The position numbers and the translations under genes are program-made. Below are positions 57,733 to 64,000 of a stretch of 64,000 nt of DNA, one piece after another. Under the pieces are notes generated by a model. That model made no database searches and had not been told where the DNA came from. It worked only from the letters and a program-made list of their open reading frames with translations. Origin of the DNA: Phialocephala subalpina (Eukaryota; Ascomycota; Leotiomycetes; Helotiales; Mollisiaceae); the NCBI GenBank assembly GCA_900073065.1, contig FJOG01000001.1, positions 1,768,439 through 1,832,438 of the forward strand, read 5' to 3'. The number at the start of each line of letters is the position of its first letter. Position 1 is the first letter of the stretch.

Positions 57733-59076
57733 CTATCTTTTTGGATCGGCTTTGGTGAAGACTCCTTTCCATAACTTGTATGTGCTTTCATTTACGCCAT
57801 ATACGATAGCGTCTGCGAACCCTTGGATGACGATGCAGGACTAGAAATTATGTAAGTAAAGAATCTCGGAAGAGGGTTTGGGGTTGTAAGGACGTACCTT
57901 GTCGACTGTACCGATAGCGAAAGGAGCAGACTTTCCTGTCGTTGCTTGGTAGATTCTGATTGCGGTTGGAATAGTCCATATGATCTGTGTTGAATCAGCA
58001 TTCCGGTCTATAAAAATTGGGGCTGAGAATTCGTCTTGAAGGTACGCACCATATAAACAAGTGGGTAAGTCATCATTTGATATGAGATCTGGGCCAAAGT
58101 TAGCAAGGCTAGGAGGCTTTCTTGGAGTTCACATACCCTCTTCGACACCGGTGATGCTCTTCCAATTCTTGTATGTCTTGCTTGTGCTCCAGCTCGCTCA
58201 CAGTCCTCGCCTGTGCCGGCTGATATATTGAGCTGGGATGAGTGTTGTAGACTTCCGGTGGCATCTTCATCGAAGGACATAAATCGATGATGAGCTCTGT
58301 TGATGAGGAAATATAGTCGAATGTAGAGCACGACAATAGTGATGATGATTCCCCATCTCTGACTTGGAAAGTTAGTAAAGAACTGTCTGTACCGCGCAAC
58401 GAGGTACAAGAGGAGTTACTTACTGGGAGGAAGATGACGAACAACCTAATTCGATCACTAGTGAACCAGCACCCTTGTTGATGTTAACACAACTCTACAG
58501 TAGACTTTTGGCCCAACTCACAAGCACCGATATCGCCGTATCCAACGACAGCCAAGCCAATAGCTGCCCATAGCAATGATGGAGTCCAAGGCAGAACCCA
58601 GATCACAACTCGATTGTCTTGAATCCATGACGACTGGTGCTTATGATTTGCCAAAATCAAGTAAGTGCATACAGCAATGCTAAGCACCCAGTAATCCGTT
58701 TGGACTACAAACACTTGTATCATGAACCCATTGAAACTGCAGAACGTCTTCTCCGAAGACACGCCGATATTTGGACCAGCTATATTCTTTGCACTGCTGC
58801 TCATGAAATTCATGGCCATCCAAAAATCACTGATTGCCAACCCCCTCCGACACATTAGATTTGTGAGACTTACAAAATCAATCGGTGGCGAAATGTCCTC
58901 AAGCTTCTGAAGATAAAGAAGCTTGAGATGATCCATCCTGCACCGAGTGCAGAAAACACAGAGACAATGACGATGACTGAGTTCAAGACATGGATTTGAT
59001 GAGGACTTAAGTTCGCCAAGTCAGTCAGTATACTTCTTTCAGACATTGTCGGGAGGTTTTCGGGAGTAAAGTACAT
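57733..59076 (-). CDS. cAMP-receptor-like seven-helix GPCR
   Basis: Seven exons: 58874-59076, exon 2 ending at 58522, 58424-58473, 58137-58358, 58050-58088, 57898-57984 and 57733-57840. With exon 2 starting at 58844 the product is 343 residues. Diagnostic segments are FRHRLILGLAISDFWMAMNF (TM2), QDNRVVIWVLPW and GLAVVGYGDIGAWCWFTSDR (TM4-5), RWGIIITIVVLYIRLYFLI (TM5), and ISYQMMTYPLVYMIIWTIPT (TM6). These match the Dictyostelium cAMP-receptor-like class of fungal GPCRs (GprH/GprC-like), thought to sense nutrients at the plasma membrane. The charged third loop carries Ser/Thr sites. The first acceptor is ambiguous: 58844 restores the consensus but implies a 29-nt intron, while 58829 gives 44 nt and loses five residues. 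Both keep frame. Confidence 0.87.
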
Positions 59077-62000
59077 TGTTGCAGCGAGTAGAAATCGTGA
59101 AAATTACAAGAGGGAATAGAGCTCAGAAGAAGTTGCATACCTTGACGGAGCGGAGAGAACACCCATGATGTCTATGTAACGTGTAGAAATGCGCAAGAAG
59201 AACAGAGATCTGAGCGGAGAACTGCCATCTATAGCGGTTCAACAATAATAGCAGATAACAGAGTTTCTAGAGCCTTTGAATGGAAGCATGCTTATCTCTT
59301 CATCCCGACTTTTTTGAATAAGAAGAAGCATCATAGCCTGTTATTGTTTCAGTGGTGGCATTCCGCATCAAAAAACCCGTGTATCTTCGTACCCCAGCTT
59401 ATCTTGCAGAGAAAGCATCAAAAGAAAAGAACTCTTCATACAGACTCAAGGATCTTATATGGAGGCGCAGAAAAAGACGTTGCCGTTATTGGATCAGGAC
59501 GTGTTGTTTTTGGAAGGAGCAGAGCCGAAATCGTTCCAATTCAGTTTGACAGCGGCCACGGTAAGGCCAAGGGGAGTGTCGCAACTGGGATGGGACATTC
59601 ATGGATAAACTCCACAACGGCTCGTAGATCATATTCCAGATTAGAACATCGAGATACACAGAAACGAAGGCCACTTGTTCAATCTGTACTGGAGACAAAG
59701 AAGTGTACATGCGCCATAACGTCCAACGACTTTGCGATTGCATTGGATGTGGAGATACTTCTGGACATTAAAATTCCATCATATCGATTTCTGGTTGAAA
59801 ATAAAGGAATGCGCAGTAAAATTTCCTCGTACCATAGACGGAGGTGCTGGAATGCCCTCGTCTGCTCCAGAGCATGGGAAGCGAACCACCGTGGAGAAAG
59901 CAATATTGCGCATGGGAGAGGAAAACACGGAAGATCGCTCCTGGATGTGGGGGCGCAAACAGTTTCTCTACGCTGGCCTGATGGTGACTGGAGCGCGAGG
60001 ACGATCAAATGCTAGGCCAGAGTAGCTGAAAAAAGCAAAGAATAATTCTGATCGAGATGTTCAAGGTGCATGCATGAGAAGCGAGCATAACAACGTGGCG
60101 TGAATTAGCGAATCATCCCCCTTTTTGGACCTTCTTGCTGTATCTCGAACAAGCGAGATACCAAAGATCTTACAACAAAGTCGAGGATATTCATCAGGTC
60201 CTAGACCGAAGGTTATGGTACCCAAGGCATGAAGTAGAGTGCGCTTGTGAACTTCAATCGGAGATTACTCGAGGTTCAGTTCCAAGTTTCGATATCCCTC
60301 TTGTGTTGAGAAAATCGTGTAGTGCTCTGTTCTGTGTCGCTTGATTTACACTTCGAGAACTCTCTCTCGTTCTTTTGCGTCACCAGACGATGTGAACTTT
60401 CTCTTCTCAATGGTCTGACAATGGCTTCGAATTGTTGCCCAAAGGCAAGACTTCTCAGACTCCAACGTTCAAATGCATTCGAGTATGAAGAAAGTTTCGT
60501 GAAAGCCGTCCCACGAAGATGCATTGAACGTATCGGCTGTCTTAGTACTAACCGGACAATGTAGGTACGTCCCTCGTCTGACTGTTGACTGACTGAACGA
60601 AAATTGAAACATATTACGTCGACGAAGAACAAAGCTAAGAACATTACAGCGAGCGATATTCCGACTTTGAAGCGATAACTGTGGTCAGACCTGAGCGTCC
60701 TCAACGGAGGCATGTCCGTAGATTTTAGGTTTTCTCAACGGTTCTTAAGGCTCGCGGTGTGTCACGAGCACACGCTTCTGCAATGTGATATAGAAAATGG
60801 TGCCATATAAGGTTTGGAATGCCATCCGAGTGTTCTCGACTTTGCAAGCTCCTTTTTAAGTTTTTGAGGAAGCTTGGGGCAAACGTTCGTTTGTTACTCG
60901 TGTACTCGTTCTCGAGCGATTTCGTCCTACCGTATTTAGTGACCAATGTGACTTTACAACACGCCGCAGGAATACGATCGGAGTTCTTGGCCTAGCAGTA
61001 GTAGGTACGGAAGGACTTCCTTTCTTCGAAATTTAAGTTTCCTAGTGAGAGTCGGAACATTTTCGTTGCTCGCAACGCCTTTTAAGTGCGAAAAATAGTA
61101 CGGGGATTTCAGAACCAAGAGCAAAAGGAAGCGCCACCAAAAGCCCTTCAGACGCCGGCGTTGCGAGCAAAAAGCCGTTCCAGTTCCACCGTGGGAAAAT
61201 TCCCGGGGTGTTTCGGTGTTCCGGTGTTTCCTTGAAGGATGCAACTTTCCAGAAACCTTAATCCTTGATACAAGACCTGAAATTGACTTTCATGCTACCG
61301 CAGGGGATGTATTTGGGCACCAGAATTTGAGTTGAATGCTACCTCACGACTTGTAGCATTGACTGTACTGTAGCATCCGAAGCCTGCAAACTTTGTAGAT
61401 CAGAATCTTTCTCCTCTTCTGGGAATTGTCCTGGGCTACTGGACTCCTGCAGACGGGTAATTTCCGTTTTGGCACGGTGTCCATGCGCTTGAGGACTTCC
61501 GCCTGCGGCTAGGTTCCCAACTCGAATACTGATCTAAGAGAAAGTAAACCTCGTCTTTCATCTTCCGGGAAGAGACCTGCCTTGCGAGTTCATATCAAGG
61601 GACTTTTTAGCGAGACCATTGTACTTGTACACGTCCCGCGTCTCTATAAGATCGCTGTTAAAGATCGGGGAACAAGGAGTTGCTAAAATGAGGAAGTTTA
61701 ATAATGTGAGAAGCAAGGTATGCATGGCGCAATCATTTGGTGCATGAACATCTCAAGTGGCATCTTCAACATGTCTTTCAAGGTGCGTGCTACTGTGTGG
61801 ACCCTTTAAACCTTCTTGGAGGACCCCGATGCAGATTCTGAGGTCCCCGCGTGACAATCATTTGCCGTAACTGGTCCTTCAGCAGAACCTTCTAAGCGGA
61901 AGGTTTAAGAGTCCTGCAATCTGCGTGCCAATCTGCCAACGCTCGGCTCCTAGGACACTCGAAGTCTCACCGTTGCCGTTGGCCTCTGAAAAATACTTTC

Positions 62001-63770
62001 GGGCAGCGAAGGTTTGAAGCCTTTTGAGGACCTTGTCATCGGTTCTTCTCCAAATCTAATATCGTTAATCAGAAGAGCCTAGGCTTGCATACGTCACTTT
62101 GAACTTTAAATGTACGTTAGATCGTTGGGTCTTGGACTTCGCCGTACCGCACAGTCCCCAGCCTCCCCAATCGGGGGCCCAGTAGCATGGTCATTTTTTC
62201 AGCTGTCAAACATGGGGAAGCACAAGACTTCTATGAAATGGCCATGCGAATAGCTTCAAACGAGGATGAGTAGTCTGCCCTCTTCCAGATCGGAGAGTGA
62301 GCGGGAGAGGCAAGGCGAAGCGAGATCAAGCCGTTGTGACCAGCATGCAGCAGCTGTACGAGTAGCAGCAGATGCGGGAGAGGGCGGCCACGGCGTCAGG
62401 GAAGGACCTGGGAGACGTCGTGTCGTTCTTGAGCCGCACGAAGTCCGCTCCTCGGCCACGCTCTCTAAGTATAACGGTTTCTACGCACAGGTCAGGACAT
62501 GATCCGAGAATACGACCCCAGAACTCACCACGTCGACTGCATGCCTAGTCCAAACGCAGAACCCATGATCGCTGTCGCGAGTAAATAAAATTTGTTTTCA
62601 GAGATATCGCTGTCGGCGTAGGAGTCCGTCTGTTTGACTGGAGTGGATGCCGAGCCCATCATTGATTCATCAAATGAACCTGTTTCGTCTCCGGGCATCC
62701 CGTAACCATATCATGGGCCGGGAGCGGAGCGCGGCGATGCATCCGCTGCAGAGATGCACGCGCACAGCAAAGGTCATGCACTGTCTTGACCTCCTAGAAC
62801 GGCCATCACAATCAAGGAGACGCGCTTACGGTTGTTTTAAGCACCAAGCGCTGAAGAGCCGAGCCAAAATGGGATGGGGATTCGATTGGTCTGTTGTGCC
62901 ATGCAGCCCAGGACGCCGACAGGCATAAGGATTATTCTTAGCGTCCTTTGAAGCTTCGATAGCACGTCCTCGAGCTGCAGCTGTGTTCAGCTTGGTGAAA
63001 GTCCAAGTATTAGACTCTTAATACATCTTGATATATCACCGGAATCTCCGTCCGGCTCTTCCACCCGCGAAACACTTCATATATTGCTGGACTCTATTAC
63101 GCTCGACGCCTAGCTGAACTTTCTTCTTGTGATCGGTCAGCGAAGTGAGAAAGCCGCTTTGTTTTCCCGGCGGCAGATTGTGGGGTGACGCTGACTGGCT
63201 CCGAGGGTCATAATCTTCAAAATATATGCAACCTCTTCATCTCAGCGTCATGCCAGATGTGGCCAACGATGCGGAACCGTCCCTCAACCGTCATGATAAT
63301 GGTGCATGACACCCCACATTTTGCGAAAATCAGGAGCGAAAATGAGGCACAATCAAAGCTGAAGAAGTGATGATTGGATATTTCCTGCGCCTTGTTACAA
63401 TTCGCCCTCCATGCAGTCTCTTGCGTGGATGCTGCCATGCTTCCCAAACTTTTCCCATGCGAATCTCTGCCCATATACTCCTATATCTTCCCTATAATAA
63501 AGTCGTCCAGGTATCAATCTTGAGTTCCAGCTCGTTGCTCCCAAATGAAAATATGGTCACATTGTACAAATGAAGAAATGAAATGTATGACCCCAAAATT
63601 GCCCTGAAAATCCGTTTGACGCCCCGCTGAGCCTAGCCATGAATCAAATTGTCGTTGCCGAATTGTGTAAAACCCTTATGCCATCAAAAATCCGAAACAT
63701 ATCCCAAAGCGAAAGACTAAGGAGTGGCGAACGCATGGACCATCGTAAAAAGGTACCCGTGCAGTATCGG
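59077..63770. other. Gene-poor region
   Basis: About 4.7 kb with no gene I can support. The first few hundred bases are the GPCR promoter. A plus-strand frame of 233 codons at 59314-60015 has no recognisable motifs, low-quality composition (many Arg, Ser and Trp), and no splice context. Beyond 60.1 kb only short overlapping frames occur. One 14-bp inverted repeat is listed separately. No terminal repeats, transposase motifs, tRNA or 5S-like sequence were seen. Confidence 0.5.
61066..61170. repeat. Separated 14-bp inverted repeat
   Basis: TTGCTCGCAACGCC at 61066-61079 is exactly complementary to GGCGTTGCGAGCAA at 61157-61170, with 77 bases between. Part of each arm (GTTGCTCGCAAC) is itself nearly palindromic. 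No gene or element boundary is attached to it. Confidence 0.7.
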
Positions 63771-63935
63771 CTAAGAATTGCACAGCGGACAGTGACCGGG
63801 CACCACAATATATCGCTCGTGAGGACCTCGTGGACATCTGTGTTCCCTCTTGCCATCGACCGAAGTTCCGAAGAAGTGAGCCCCGGGATCCACGCATGAA
63901 GTGTAGATGTAGTAGTTTTTGGTGTATTCGCACAT
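63771..63935 (-). CDS. Small cysteine-rich protein, function unknown
   Basis: A 54-residue open frame on the minus strand beginning MCEYTKNYYIYTSC and ending VVPGHCPLCNS. It has five Cys (residues 2, 14, 34, 49 and 52), including a C-terminal Cys-x2-Cys, plus His and aromatic residues, so metal binding is plausible. No signal peptide is visible. The composition and internal logic (DPGAHFFGTSVDG, then CPRGPHERYIVVPG) look like a genuine conserved small fungal protein, not a random frame, and I recall similar hypothetical proteins in filamentous ascomycetes, without being able to check. An in-frame ATG 60 bases upstream (63995) would add 20 residues. The gene could also extend past the window edge through an intron. 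Confidence 0.55.
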   Translation of the reverse strand: MCEYTKNYYIYTSCVDPGAHFFGTSVDGKREHRCPRGPHERYIVVPGHCPLCNS

Positions 63936-64000
63936 CTTGTCGACGGTGGTAGAAGTGTATGTGTGTGACTCTGCTAGTCTGATTAGCACTGTCATTGGCA

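Noticed and set aside
59314..60015. 233-codon plus-strand open frame
   Set aside because: No recognisable motif, unnatural composition, starts in AT-rich promoter sequence, and overlapping frames on both strands are nearly as long. I cannot support it as a gene.

Overview
The window is nuclear DNA from a filamentous ascomycete (Pezizomycotina). Nearly every gene is split by short introns, mostly 45-75 nt, with GT...AG ends and CTRAC/CTAAC-like branch points. The families are typically fungal: ACR3, calnexin, Cdc6, ATG10, ATG33-like, SPS19 with a peroxisomal tail, a cAMP-receptor-like GPCR, and fungal acid phosphatases. The overall look fits Leotiomycetes, but that is an impression, not a measured placement. 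An assembly gap of 561 N lies at 42770-43330.

Layout. 1-1051: 3' end of an MFS transporter. 1150-2490: a broken FMN-dependent 2-hydroxy-acid dehydrogenase. 3405-5486: ten-exon zinc alcohol dehydrogenase. 6622-8076: SWIM zinc-finger protein. 8384-9639: second zinc alcohol dehydrogenase. 10150-12030: membrane-anchored histidine acid phosphatase. 12712-14099: ACR3 arsenite pump. 15030-15837: MtnB. 16744-18668: calnexin. 19725-21225: MtnA. 22423-24115: SAM plus HMG-box protein. 24116-27695: long gene-free stretch with short repeats. 27696-28655: small three-exon coiled-coil protein. 29612-30930: broken alcohol acetyltransferase-like gene. 32237-33790: branched-chain aminotransferase. 34295-35279: phosphomannomutase. 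35556-39320: WW plus PhoD-like phosphatase. 40401-42275: Cdc6/Cdc18. 43371-45072: second histidine acid phosphatase. 46164-48137: amino-acid permease. 50618-52943: GH47 mannosidase. 53479-54298: ATG10. 54534-55568: 2,4-dienoyl-CoA reductase. 55994-56677: ATG33-like. 57733-59076: GPCR. 59077-63770: gene-poor. 63771-63935: small Cys-rich protein.

How the genes relate. Most are independent housekeeping genes, and I see no convincing secondary-metabolite cluster or mobile element. Three themes recur. Methionine salvage is represented by MtnA and MtnB, with the aminotransferase a possible last step. ER glycoprotein handling is represented by calnexin, the GH47 mannosidase and phosphomannomutase. 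Autophagy and peroxisome function are represented by ATG10, the PTS1-tailed SPS19 homologue and the ATG33-like gene, packed within 3.2 kb.

The most unusual signal is compositional. In about eleven genes the coding strand switches abruptly from G-poor/C-rich to C-poor/G-rich part way along, always in that order relative to transcription. A cell-cycle element with helically phased ACGCG cores lies upstream of the Cdc6 gene. I did not find a clear candidate for an undescribed multi-gene system. Exon coordinates given were checked by hand for reading frame and splice sites, without transcript data.
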